From Podospora pseudoanserina (Eukaryota; Ascomycota; Sordariomycetes; Sordariales; Podosporaceae): a stretch of DNA of 64,000 nt. Position 1 is the first letter of the stretch; the number at the start of each line of letters is the position of its first letter. The DNA is taken from the NCBI RefSeq assembly GCF_035222485.1, contig NC_085922.1, forward strand, positions 2,991,001 through 3,055,000, written 5' to 3'. The translations under genes and the position numbers were made by a program. The notes below the pieces were generated by a model. It ran no database searches. It saw nothing but the letters and a program-made list of their open reading frames with translations, and was not told the DNA's origin. Below are positions 12,791-22,782 of this stretch, piece after piece.

Positions 12791-15762
12791 CTCTCCCATC
12801 GACTTTGTCAGGGTCTGCCCCTCCTTGAATTAATAATTTCACAATGCTTAGCCTGCCCTCCTGGGCAGCCCACGATAATGGCGTCCGGCCTTGGTAATCC
12901 CTCAAATCCTTTTTGTATTTTAAACCTTCAGTGATATCGACGCCATCGCAGACAATCGATGACAAGCCCAGAAGTGCGGCTATGGCATTTCTATGGCCGT
13001 TTGCTAACGCAGCGAAAAGCGGATGCTGGTACCTTTCCCCAGGAACAGCGGTAGCCACTTCTCTTTTCATCTGTGTACGAATAAGGTTTCCCAAGCCTTT
13101 GTCTGCTAGAACATAAAGCGGAGTTGCATGGGAGCCATACCGCCGAGCTTTGTACTTCTCGAAGTAGTTGATCACCCTGATTCCATTCGTATCAAAGAAT
13201 TGGGTCAAAAAACCGTCTTGCGGAACCACAGGCGCCGCAGCATTGGCATGGTAGAGGACCTGCTGACCGGCATACTCCAGGAACGAGCATTTCTCGGCCA
13301 GGGCGTTCCGCTCGTTGTCTACGCCCTCTGGCGTGTCGATGATCGCCCGTACTGTTGGATGATGCAGGTATGTAGTGCAACAATGCTTGAGGATTTCGTG
13401 GCTAGGACCCTCCAAGTCGAATCCAAGTTCAGGCCACAAATCCTGAATGCCCTTTTCTTTCACCAAAAAGTCCGGCACTGATTCATGAATAAACTGCACG
13501 GTCTGCTGCTTAGATTTGGTGATCTCAGCAAGCCCCTTCGAGGAGCTCGTGACTAGCTTGACGGCATCCATGTGTGTGTCATCTGGCAACTCGGGATCGA
13601 CAAGACGCCGCTCCAACAAGCCCGCCCATAGCGCATGGCGGAACTCTGCTGGAGTCAAAGGCCGCTTTGCAAAGAGAATCCAGAGAATGCAGAGCTGTAG
13701 CGATTCAGTTCTATTTCGATCTCGTGCCAGCATGCTCCTGAAGAGTTTACCTAATTCGGCCGGGATTTCCGAAAGCTTCTTTCTGAGAGCGAGGGCGCCG
13801 TGGCTACTCTCATTGTTTAGGATTTCCACTACCAACACGACCCACATGAAAACCCCAGCAGCTTTGTCCAAGATTTGGGATTGTAGTTCTTCAAGAAGCG
13901 GGCGGTGCGCGATCCTTAGACGACTCTTGACGTACTGTGCCAAGTCTTCTTCGTGTCCTGATTCCTTCTCGAGGTTGAGCAAGATTCCCCGGCAATATCA
14001 ATGTACGGATATGGCCGACTTGAGAAACAGATTTGAAACCGAATGCCTTTATCAGTGGCATTCTCTGCCAATTCTTCGAAGAACTGGACCATGTCCCGGA
14101 CTTCCTGCTCGTCACACTCATCGAGGGCGTCGATGAAGCAGGTAAAGCAGCGCTGGCCAAGGGCCATGACAGCGTTGCTGAGAAGATCCTTCAGAGCGTT
14201 CAGGCCAGGGCAGTCTTGTTGGTTCCGCGGAACAATGTCGGTGTTGTCTAGGACGGATTGAAGGTCCGAAAACTCGTGCAGGAGCTGCGACAACAGAGAC
14301 CGGTACATCCCGGAGATGGACTTTTCCAAATAGTCGCCTCGTGCATTGAAGAAGAAGGACACCACGGCCACACTGGGCTTTTTGGAGCCTTTCTTCATTT
14401 CCAGGTACACGAACTTCATCATGGTTGACTTTCCGGCGCCTGCCTTGCCTCGCATCCATAAGAAGCCATGATGCTGTGATTGCTTCCTAGGGTCAAGCCA
14501 ATCCTGATACTTTGAGTGCTGTAGTAGCCAACGGCAGGTTTTTGTATATGCAACCCGAATAGTGGCTCTGCGGGCATCGATTTGCGGGAATTCAAGGCAT
14601 CTCAGCAAGCGTTGCCGCCGTTCCAAAGCATAGTCGACTACTCACATCCCCAGTCAGCATGATACTAGAGGAGAAGAGACGGGCCAGGGCAAGGGTCTGT
14701 ATTACCGGCAGTATCGAGCTGGCTCACATTGATTATGGGAGTCCGATCAAGTGTCCTGGACGGAGGCGGAAGCCCTTCCAGCAGTTCCCTCGCGTATGCA
14801 GCTGCAGTTGCAGCAGAATAGTCTTGCCACTCCTTGTTCTTGTGGGAATCCGAATAGTCGCAAATTCCACGAATCGGCAAGCACTGGAGGTTATCCATCA
14901 TGCCGGCTGACTCCATCTCGAAGCACAGCGCCGATAGTCGCTGAGCAATGTCATCCCGTACTTTCCCGTCCTTCATAACCCTGTTTCCCGAAGCGATGAC
15001 TCCGTAGTGGATCCTGGGTTCGTCAGAGAGGCGTGCGCCTCGTGGTTGCAGCTTTGCTGGGTCGCAGTCAATACATGTTGGAGCCTCGAGAAGGTGGTTA
15101 TAGGACGCTTGGAACAGGCGATCGGGGTGGTTCGGGCGCAAGATATTCGGAAGTCGGCTTCGCAGGATCCCTGCCATCCGACTGCTGGAATGGTGCGGCC
15201 CATGCTTCGATCGTAGAGCGGACACAGCTGAGTTCAATAGCCACGAAGGAGTCTTCGCATCAGCCGTTTCTTGGAACGAGCCGCCCGCAATCACTTTGCC
15301 CATGTCATACTGCATGACCCTCGTGCCGACGACAACATCACCTAGGTACAAGTCGGCCTGGCTAGGGGATCCGCCGCCGATGCCGACCATTAAGGTAGCG
15401 CGGATGCTCGGAAAACTCCGCTTCAGGTTTGTCGCGACGATTGCGGCGTTGTTCGTTCCATACTGTCCCGGCAAACATGTCATGACAACGTTGTGCTGGT
15501 CGATGCGTCCGAGCACGTAGATGTTGTCGTCGCCGGCTTGGTTGGGTGGCAGTGGGTGTTCCTCGTCCAGCATGGCACGCGATACCGCCAGTTCTAAGGG
15601 AAGTGCACAGATCCAGGCGATTGTGTAGTCTCCATGCACAAATGGAGGGTACGCATCGTGGTTTGGGTAAATGCTGCCATGGGAGGATGTGTCGAAGATT
15701 CTTGGCCGTTTCGGAAGGCTCGCAGACGGTTCTTCATCTTGGTACGTTCGTTTCGGAGTCAT
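11697..15762 (-). CDS. NOD-like receptor: PNP_UDP-NACHT-ankyrin, damaged
   Basis: Fungal NLR (HET-E type architecture). Such proteins sense cues through C-terminal repeats and oligomerise through NACHT in non-self recognition or regulated cell death. Exon 1 (15762-14706) encodes a nucleoside-phosphorylase-like domain (GIGGGSPSQADLYLGDVVVG near residue 120; C-terminal ICDYSDSHKN). A 68-nt intron (14638-14705; branch GCTGAC) joins in frame to NACHT: Walker A GKAGAGKST about residues 416-424, Walker B FIDALDECDE about 520-529. The frame then shifts at about 13990: after PYPYIDI the family's RGILLNLEKE text continues in another frame, as if one base is missing. About twelve ankyrin repeats follow, eleven nearly identical. 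The stop at 11697 replaces the Trp of a repeat (TGG to TAG); five codons later another stop follows. It is either a decayed allele or carries an assembly error at the frameshift. Confidence 0.85.
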
Positions 15763-16599
15763 GGCAGGGCGTTTGCATTACCGACAATCGTGGAAATCGG
15801 TCGGAAGTATTCGTGGGTGGCAGATGCTGGAGCGAACGTCAGACCTGCCAGCTTGGAGCAAAGTGTGAGGTGTTCATGATGGCGCAGGCGTGTAAATGAA
15901 CATCTCGAAGGAGGCAGCCGAGCAGGTCAGTGGTGCCACGTGCGGCATCAGGCTCTGCAGGTACGCTTCCTTTTTAGACGTCAAATCACCTTTTTGGTGC
16001 CTCTTAGTTTCCCGCTACACTACACACTAGGTTTCTGACGTTCTAGAAACCTACAATTTTATCTGTCTTACACCTGAGATTCCGAGATGTTGTGTTAATC
16101 TCCCAGGTACTGGCTACACAGGCCTACCTTGGTTCGCCGCCAGGTCAAGTCCGGTTTTCCCAACTTCCTCAAGGCTGCGTCTGTGCAACGCCCAATGAGC
16201 CATCAGCTCTCTGTCCGAGTGCCCTCCAGTTCGGTTGTGGTGGCACCGTAGACTGAAATTGTCATGATTGGAGATGCCTACGAAGTGGAACAGCCTGAAC
16301 TCAATCTTACCAACATGACTTCTCACAGCTCAGACGGCTATGTGAATTTACTCAGGACTGCGTCACGCAAGGACTGTTGCATTCTCCCACCTCCAAATCT
16401 GCGAGCTGCAAATAGATTATCATGAGGCTCAATGACACAAACAACTAGACACCATGGCGCGAAGGCGGCGCTACTTCAGCCTCGCCTCCAGCCGCTAGCT
16501 ACCAAGGCAGTGGGTTGACGGCACCACAAGCTAAAACCCAGCTCACAGCAAAGGAAATACTATGAATATTAGGACGAGAAACAGCAGACGCTCAGGTTA
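15763..16599. other. Upstream flank of the NLR, no gene
   Basis: No coding frame is supported. It contains a small inverted repeat at 16028-16053 (nine-base arms TAGGTTTCT / AGAAACCTA around an 8-nt spacer), which may be a hairpin or a remnant of a small mobile element. Confidence 0.4.
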
Positions 16600-16950
16600 A
16601 CTGGGCCCTTTTATCGGCAGATTTTTATATCGACTCTTACCGCCGTTAGCGGTAACCGTGGTGTATCGTCCTATTAAGCTAATTAAATCACATAGTAACT
16701 TAAAGATATCCCAACGATAATAGATTATCTCTGCGAACCCCGTCGTTACTAGGTTCTTTAATTACCCATTAGGTTTCCCAACCCTTCTAAAATCTTAAAC
16801 TATCATGTCTGCCCCTCCTCGGCGCTCTTAACGAGGGGCCCGGTGGCTGCGTCTATGGACGGGGCTAGCCCCTCTCGAGGAAGCCCGGAGTCTGGGGGAG
16901 CTTCCGGGGCCCATGATGCTTGCCCCCGGCTCGCCCGGTTCGCCTAATCC
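16600..16950. other. AT-rich, TpA-rich relic joined to GC-rich hairpin block
   Basis: From about 16600 to 16810 the DNA turns AT-rich with many TAA/TTA words and no open frame, as expected of an old repeat mutated by RIP. It then switches abruptly at about 16820 to a GC-rich block with two stem-forming inverted repeats: GAGGGGC with GCCCCTC, and GGAAGC with GCTTCC. This may be a mobile-element fragment. No protein trace lets me name a family, and I see no clear terminal repeats. Confidence 0.35.
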
Positions 16951-17658
16951 TTCCATAGCAATCGATCAACAGGCACGTGTGGTTCACGACACAACAAACG
17001 TTCATTTCACCTCACCTCGTTCCACTCATCTTGTCAACGAGCGTCCCCTCGTCTCAAAGCTCAACGCCAAACGCAGAGTGTGATTTGCCTTAGGTTTGGA
17101 TGGCGCCCTGGAAACATCAAACAGGACATGGTTTAAAGCACACTCCACACTACGGTCCAGCCGACAACGGCAGAGTAACTCTGTAAAACCGTTGGGTTAG
17201 CCCCACAAATTCGACATGTTCTAAAAGCGACCGAGGAATTCATGCGAGCGGGGATTTTGTGTTGATCCTAGGTTTCCCGTGCTCTATCTGGGACAGCTCA
17301 AGATGGGAACATGGCAACCATTTGTTATGCGTCACGTACTCCCGTCTGACATCTGGTTAGCAGGCTTGCGTCTGTCACAAAGAAGAAAGAAAACAAATGC
17401 TATTGCTGATACTTGATAGCAGCTTATCTTCAGATATCACTTCGACAAGGTAAACGCCCGATTAGTTCCCGACTTTCACAGCTGGTCTTGGGTGGCTGCC
17501 AGTTGGGTTCCCAGCTGCCGCTACTAAAAAATGAATATCAAAACGCTTGCTGAGGCTTTTGGCGATACATTCCATAGTAGACGAAAAACTTCACCGCCAC
17601 AACCCACAAAAACGGCCACCAAAAATCAACCAAAAACAATGCGGTTTTGCGGATAAAA
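16951..17658. other. Intergenic, no gene seen
   Basis: There are short frames only, with no recognisable product. It lies between the relic block and the 5S rRNA gene. Confidence 0.4.
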
Positions 17659-17777
17659 ACATACAACACCAGGGATTCCCCAGTGGTCACCCACCTGAGT
17701 ACTGGTCTGGCGGTCAGCTGTTTGACTAGGGGAGAGCGGACGGGATCCCGTATTTTCAGCTGCCTATGGTCGTATGT
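17659..17777 (-). rRNA. 5S ribosomal RNA (dispersed copy)
   Basis: The minus strand reads ACATACGACCATAGG at the 5' end and GTTGTATGT at the 3' end; these close helix I (ACATAC with GTATGT). Internally it keeps the hallmarks of Neurospora-type 5S rRNA: GATCCCGTCCGCTC, GTACT, GGTGGGTGACCACTGGGGAA, then CCCTGGTG. The stretch CAGCTG near position 16 can pair with CAGCTG near position 65, so the helix is kept although its sequence departs from the common Neurospora type. A TTTTT run follows at once, fitting RNA polymerase III termination. Length is 119 nt. In filamentous ascomycetes 5S genes lie singly around the genome, as here. Confidence 0.93.
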
Positions 17778-18241
17778 GAGAGAATGGAGTGGATAATGGG
17801 GTTGTATGTGCTGTTGGGAAGAAGAGATGGCGAGAGTTTCCCATGTCATTGCATGGGAAACAGAGAACGTTGACGAAGAGACGGAATGACGGCGAAGAAC
17901 GGGCTGCATACTCTACAAGAAACGATCTACAAGACACAGCTGTCGACATCAATGTGGCCTTCGAATCAGAGTCATCGCTGGTCCAGAATGTGGGTATCAT
18001 CTTCTGGAAGAAGAGATGACGATATCTATGGCTTGATATGAGGTTGTGTCGGGCTGTAATCACAGAAGGTGCAATCGTGCAGTTCTTGCCATGTTGTTCG
18101 TAGTCAGTTGGCACCGGCTGTTGAGTGGTGCCAAACTCACTCCTCTTAGCTCTCATTTCACTTCTCACTCTCATCTCACCGCCCACTCAAGCAGCCTCGC
18201 CGAACAGCCCCTCGCTCACAAATCCTCACACCAAGCAAACC
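17778..18241. promoter_or_regulatory. 5' flank of the UCH gene
   Basis: No gene is supported. The UCH frame stays open upstream to 18125 and would add a hydrophobic, signal-like leader of 39 residues, so a longer alternative start is possible. The family alignment favours the ATG at 18242. Confidence 0.4.
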
Positions 18242-19025
18242 ATGTCCCATCAATACCGCAAACACTTCACCCCCCTCGAATCCAACCCCTCCCTCTTCAC
18301 CTCCCTAGCCCACACCCTCGGCCTCTCACCCGCCCTAGAGTTCCACGATGTCCTCTCCCTCCACGACGCCGACCTCCTCTCTCTAACCCCACGTCCAGCC
18401 CACGCACTCATCATAGTCTTCCCCACCTCCCCCAACTACGAAGCCGAACTCACCACCAAGGACAAGGACATCACCCAGTACACAAGCAGCGGTGACAACG
18501 AGCCAATAATCTGGTACAAACAAACCATCAACAACGCCTGCGGCCTCTACGCCATCCTCCACGCCGTCAGCAATGGCCACGCTCGAGACTTCATCAGTAA
18601 AAACCCTTTATCCCATCCCATCTCATGCTTACGACATGGCAGTTAACCTAGAACCAGTTCCCAACTCACACCTCTATCAGCTCCTGACAACTTGCACGCC
18701 CCTCAACCCACAAGACCGCGCCGCTTTCCTAGAAAACGACACGAACCTGGAAGCAGCGTACAAAACTGTCGCTCTACAGGGTGACTCGGCCGTCCCTGAG
18801 AATCCAGAGGATGAGGTCGACTTTCATTACGTGTGTTTTGTCAGGTCGCCCAAGAACGGGCATCTATACGAGCTGGACGGAGACAGGAAGGGGCCAATAA
18901 ATCTAGGAGAGTTTGAAGAAGACGATCTCCTTTCTGAACGGGGATTAAGAGTGCTAAAGGAGTTTATCGAGAAAACAGAGTGCGAAGGGGGAGTTAGCCT
19001 ACTTGCGTTGGCTCCGGCGGAATAG
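18242..19025 (+). CDS. Ubiquitin C-terminal hydrolase (peptidase C12, UCHL3/Yuh1 type)
   Basis: Cysteine protease that removes small adducts from the ubiquitin (and often NEDD8) C-terminus. Exons are 18242-18596 and 18643-19025, with a 46-nt intron (branch CTTAC, acceptor GGCAG), giving 245 residues, close to the usual 230-240. The whole catalytic set is visible: oxyanion Gln94 in WYKQTINNACG, nucleophile Cys100, His180 in VDFHYVCF and Asp197 in LYELDGDRKGP. The N-terminus (YRKHFTPLESNP) matches the family start, which is why the ATG at 18242 was chosen over the upstream in-frame ATG at 18125. The neighbour at 19275 runs the opposite way, tail to tail. Confidence 0.94.
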
Positions 19026-19274
19026 GTAGGCCAGATGGTGGCTATGCATGATCAAAACTTCAACCGCCATTGCTTGCACACTGAGCAGGTATAAAACAGA
19101 CAACTGCATGCGTGTCACGACAAAATGAACCCATTCATAAAGGCGTAAATATCCCTCGGCATTCGGATAATACATGCCGCTTCTTGTATCTAAAAAGACC
19201 CAAGTTCCATAAAAAGGGGCATATCCCTCCCATATATATCCATAATACCCCCATGAACGGTCACAATGATCCAA

Positions 19275-21161
19275 TTAAAACGTCTTCGACTTCTTCTTCC
19301 CCTCCCTCTCATAAGCAATAACCCCATTCGGCACATCCTCCAACGCCCTCGGCTTCTTCCACATAACCGACTTCATAGCTCCATACCACCCCAGCTCCTG
19401 CCTCTTCCACGCCTTAGGCTTCTCATGCCCATCCTCTGACCTCTGCAAAATAATTCGCGGTCTATTCCTGTTCCTCCCAGCAGCAGCAGGCAACACCTCC
19501 AACATAGCATCATCAATGTCCTCGTCCCAATCAGGCTCCATCGCCGCCGTCGCCATAGCAGCACTCTCCGGCGGCAAGCCAATAGCTCTCTCCTCCATGT
19601 CATGATTCAAAACAAACACCACGCTCGGATCATGCGGCACTTGTGGTCTCTGCTGTTGCAAGCCCTCCCCGCCGCTGCTGCTACCACGTCCCTCCCCAGG
19701 ATGATGTCTCCGCCAAGTAACAGTCCTATGCTCCTGAACTTCGACATCCACAGTCCCATCACTCATACCGCCTTCGCTGTCAGTGCTGAGTCGTCCAGGA
19801 ACTCGTCCCGGAACAACCAGGTCGGGCGCAACCTCCACCCAGACTTCGGCCTTGCGGATAGTATCCGCATATATGATCAAGACCGACATGATGGAAAGAG
19901 GAACAGCAGCAGCCCAAAATATCCAAAACCTGGAACCAGAGGGGCCAAAAATCTCGCCCATGGACAAAATTCCAGAGACGATGGGTAGGGGAATGAGAAT
20001 ACCACCCATATAGCTGATCCGGTCCAACGCTCGTCGATTCTCCTCCGCCGAAGGCCGATATGCAAGCGCCCTTCTCAACCGCGCAGCTCTGACCGCGGTG
20101 CTGGGTATGCCAAAGCGAGTAACCGCCTTCTCGCGCACCTCATTCTTTGGCTGCTGAAGCACAGGCGGGGTTGTCAATAACGTAGCTGGTGTCGACGCTG
20201 CCGATCTAGGTGAACAAGGTGATCTTCGGGAAGAAGGTGAGCCAGGTGAGCTAGGCAACATGGGAGCCGAAGCCGACTTGAGCGGAACAGGTCTCTTGAT
20301 GGTGGGTAGAGACAAAAGCGAGATTCGCCGCTGTGCTCTGTCGAGAAGTCTTCTCCAGCATGGACTGCTGCCCTCCTCTTCGTTGAGCTCCAGAGATTGC
20401 AAGACCTGCCACCAAAACGCCATGGTATTGTCCGTGACGGGGTGAGAAGGCGACTCCAAAAACTCAAACAGCTCCAACCATCTGTCGTATGCCAAATCAA
20501 GCAACAGCTCTCTCAGAGATTTGTGATGCGTTTTGCCACTCAGTGTGCTCAGAAGAGAAGCTTCAAAGCTCCCAGCCTCGTTGGTTTCGCTGTAAGGGGA
20601 GGGACTAGGTGGATCGCGAAAAGAAGCGACAGGCGTCCTCCATGGTGCCTTGCGAACCTGCCAAGAGCGTCTCCAGACTGGATTGTCCAAGAGGAGCAGG
20701 TGTCTCTGATCAGAGATGCGTAGGGCCATGCGGCAGAAAACGGCAGAGGTCTTTCCGCTGCTCGATGGGAGAGTTCTGACAGGTGGAGGGTGCACTGTGT
20801 CGGTCTCGTCCCTGTCGAGGCGGAGAGGCCTGAGTCCCTGCATCAGCTCTGGATACTCGAGAATGCTCCATCGTCTTTCGCTGCTGGAGGCCTGCTGGTT
20901 GACGAGTCCGCTTCTAGCAAAGGGTCTGTACTCGCGTCTCGAGGCAAAGGATTCGAGAAAAGCAGAGTCGCTGCCGTCTAAAAGGAGGAGCACATCGGCG
21001 TACCTGGGGGACACGCCATGGAGGACAACTATGTCATGCCAATCCCCAGCCTCAAGCTCAGTGCTCTTTTGGAGGTGTTCGGCGAGGGACTTTGGCGTGG
21101 GTAGGGGGACGAGTTGACCTCGCCTAACGACGTAGGCTGGGTGGGAGTCGAAGTCGGCCAT
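19275..21161 (-). CDS. CorA-like two-TM membrane protein
   Basis: Intronless, 628 residues. A soluble N-terminal half with a Trp/Leu-rich segment (about 215-285) is followed by a Ser/Pro-rich linker (300-335). Two adjacent membrane helices lie at about 384-404 (YMGGILIPLPIVSGILSMGE) and 411-432 (FWIFWAAAVPLSIMSVLIIY), preceded by the helix AEENRRALDRIS. This C-terminal hairpin is the layout of fungal CorA-like Mg2+ transporter-fold proteins, but the canonical GMN motif is absent (GGIL and FGPS occur instead), so transport is not shown. The hydrophilic tail of about 190 residues is acidic, then basic. The location is probably plasma membrane or vacuole (inference). In accessory regions this family is abundant and varied. 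Confidence 0.75.
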   Translation of the reverse strand: MADFDSHPAYVVRRGQLVPLPTPKSLAEHLQKSTELEAGDWHDIVVLHGVSPRYADVLLLLDGSDSAFLESFASRREYRPFARSGLVNQQASSSERRWSILEYPELMQGLRPLRLDRDETDTVHPPPVRTLPSSSGKTSAVFCRMALRISDQRHLLLLDNPVWRRSWQVRKAPWRTPVASFRDPPSPSPYSETNEAGSFEASLLSTLSGKTHHKSLRELLLDLAYDRWLELFEFLESPSHPVTDNTMAFWWQVLQSLELNEEEGSSPCWRRLLDRAQRRISLLSLPTIKRPVPLKSASAPMLPSSPGSPSSRRSPCSPRSAASTPATLLTTPPVLQQPKNEVREKAVTRFGIPSTAVRAARLRRALAYRPSAEENRRALDRISYMGGILIPLPIVSGILSMGEIFGPSGSRFWIFWAAAVPLSIMSVLIIYADTIRKAEVWVEVAPDLVVPGRVPGRLSTDSEGGMSDGTVDVEVQEHRTVTWRRHHPGEGRGSSSGGEGLQQQRPQVPHDPSVVFVLNHDMEERAIGLPPESAAMATAAMEPDWDEDIDDAMLEVLPAAAGRNRNRPRIILQRSEDGHEKPKAWKRQELGWYGAMKSVMWKKPRALEDVPNGVIAYEREGKKKSKTF

Positions 21162-21281
21162 ACTGTGTCTGGTGGAAAAGTGAAGTCGATCGATTTCGCA
21201 CGTGAAATTCTACAGGGCCAGTCTTCCGTGCATTCTCTGCTCCTTCCGGGGAAGTAGGTTTCCAGGGGAGGAGCTTCCTAA

Positions 21282-21494
21282 ATGGGGCTCGGGCTCGGGT
21301 TCGGGGATAGATACGGGACCTGAATTCCGCGAAATGTCCAGGCCTTCACTGTCAGGAACAACTCGGGCACAAACAATTACATCAGTTGCCAACTTGAGAA
21401 CCTCAATGGCAAAGTCCAAACCCTGACGCAAAATATCCAGAACCTAACGCAAACTGTCCAGAACCTCGAGCAACGCATCGATCGCTTCGAGTAG
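21282..21494 (+). pseudogene. Small coiled-coil coding fragment with in-frame stop
   Basis: From the ATG at 21282 one frame runs 70 codons to TAG at 21492, interrupted once by TGA at 21321-21323. After that it reads AFTVRNNSGTNNYISCQ, then strict heptads (QTLTQNIQNLTQTVQNLEQ) built on an imperfect 21-bp DNA repeat, and ends RIDRFE. The heptads look like a real protein end, while the first 13 codons are Gly-rich. It is either a decayed small gene or the last exon of one whose 5' part I cannot find. A typical AATAAA-like signal (TAATAAAG) lies about 210 bases downstream. Confidence 0.35.
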
Positions 21495-22195
21495 GATATG
21501 CAGCCTGTCTGCGCGTTTTTGACGTCTATAAACGAATATCCATCCAAAGGCGTCTCGCTCCCAAACGTTCCCAAGGTGACTTCGTCGACGGCTGCAAGCG
21601 CAGGCCCTTCGAACTTCACAAAATATCTTTGCATGAGCGGGGGCTCTGGTTTATCGTTATTTTGTTTGACGGCGCCGACACAACGTGCATAAATCTCCTT
21701 TCCCCTTTTAATAAAGTTTACAAACTTGTGGTGGAAGTTATCCGTCTTTTTTTTATTCTGTTCTAACTACCTAGGGGGAAAGAACGAATCCAAAAACGAG
21801 AGACATAAGTAAAAAAGATCCACAAAAGCATGTCCGGATGTGCAGGTTGGGCGGCTTGGGTTGTGAAGTGTTAAGACGACAGTCCAAAACTCATGACCGC
21901 ATTACAGTACCGGACAGCACAGGGCCCAGTATTGAGATGTCAGGCACATCCTCTATCAAATACAGGCACATCCTCTGTTAACCTGCACTTTCCTCCATAT
22001 GGGGCGTTATATCAGCTTTTCTCAAGTGGAAGAAAGGCAGTGGTAGCCAAAAGAAACAGGGTGCTGCTCTCCCTCTCCAACAGCCCAGCTGACTTCCATG
22101 AGCTGGCGCACTATGAACAGAAGAATGGCAATGCAAAAGTCCAAAAGAACAGAAACAGGCCTACCGATTACCTCAAGAGGGCTCTAGGATAGTTT
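21495..22195. other. Intergenic, no gene seen
   Basis: Only short frames, none convincing. A polyadenylation-like TAATAAAG occurs at about 21707. Confidence 0.4.
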
Positions 22196-22485
22196 AAATG
22201 GCCTTCTAATTACATTCAAATGCCTCCTAACTATCTGTAAATACATATAATATTCATTTAAACACCTATTAACTATCTTTAGGGGCCTTCTTATTAATTT
22301 CAAGACGTGTATAAACTATCTTTAAAGGCCTAGAACATATAGTTTAACACCTATTAAGTATCTTAGAAGGCCTCCTGATTATCTCAAGATACATACATAT
22401 TAACTATCTTTAATGGCCTGGAAGATCTATTTAAGGCCTATTAATTATCCTGAAAGGCCTCAATTGTACTACTTTAGGCGTCTAA
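22190..22485. repeat. Degenerate AT-rich minisatellite, 21-bp unit
   Basis: Roughly ten or more diverged units with the consensus GGCCTATTAACTATCTTTAAA, each opened by GGCCT or CACCT. Some units are doubled in length (about 42 bases) by an inserted ATACATA-type stretch. The only G/C-rich part of each unit is GGCCT; the rest is TA-rich. No coding frame crosses it. Confidence 0.8.
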
Positions 22486-22782
22486 TATCAGTCGCGAGGT
22501 GTTTCAACATGGTCACGAGCCTTTGAATGATAGTGGAGATGTATGTAGACTATGTTTGATGATGATGGAAGGTATCACGGTGGCACCCAGAAAGCTGTGT
22601 GCGAAAATGATGAATCGAGAGGAAGCTATTGGTGAGAAGAGCTAATCTATATATGTATGCCTGTGTCAGTGCCCTTGCCAAATTGCTTCAAACTTGGAGG
22701 CCCTTTGTAAGCATGTTACATATCATATCCCCTGTACAACCCCTGATGACAGCATGTGTACTCTGTAGATTTAAGAAATCTC

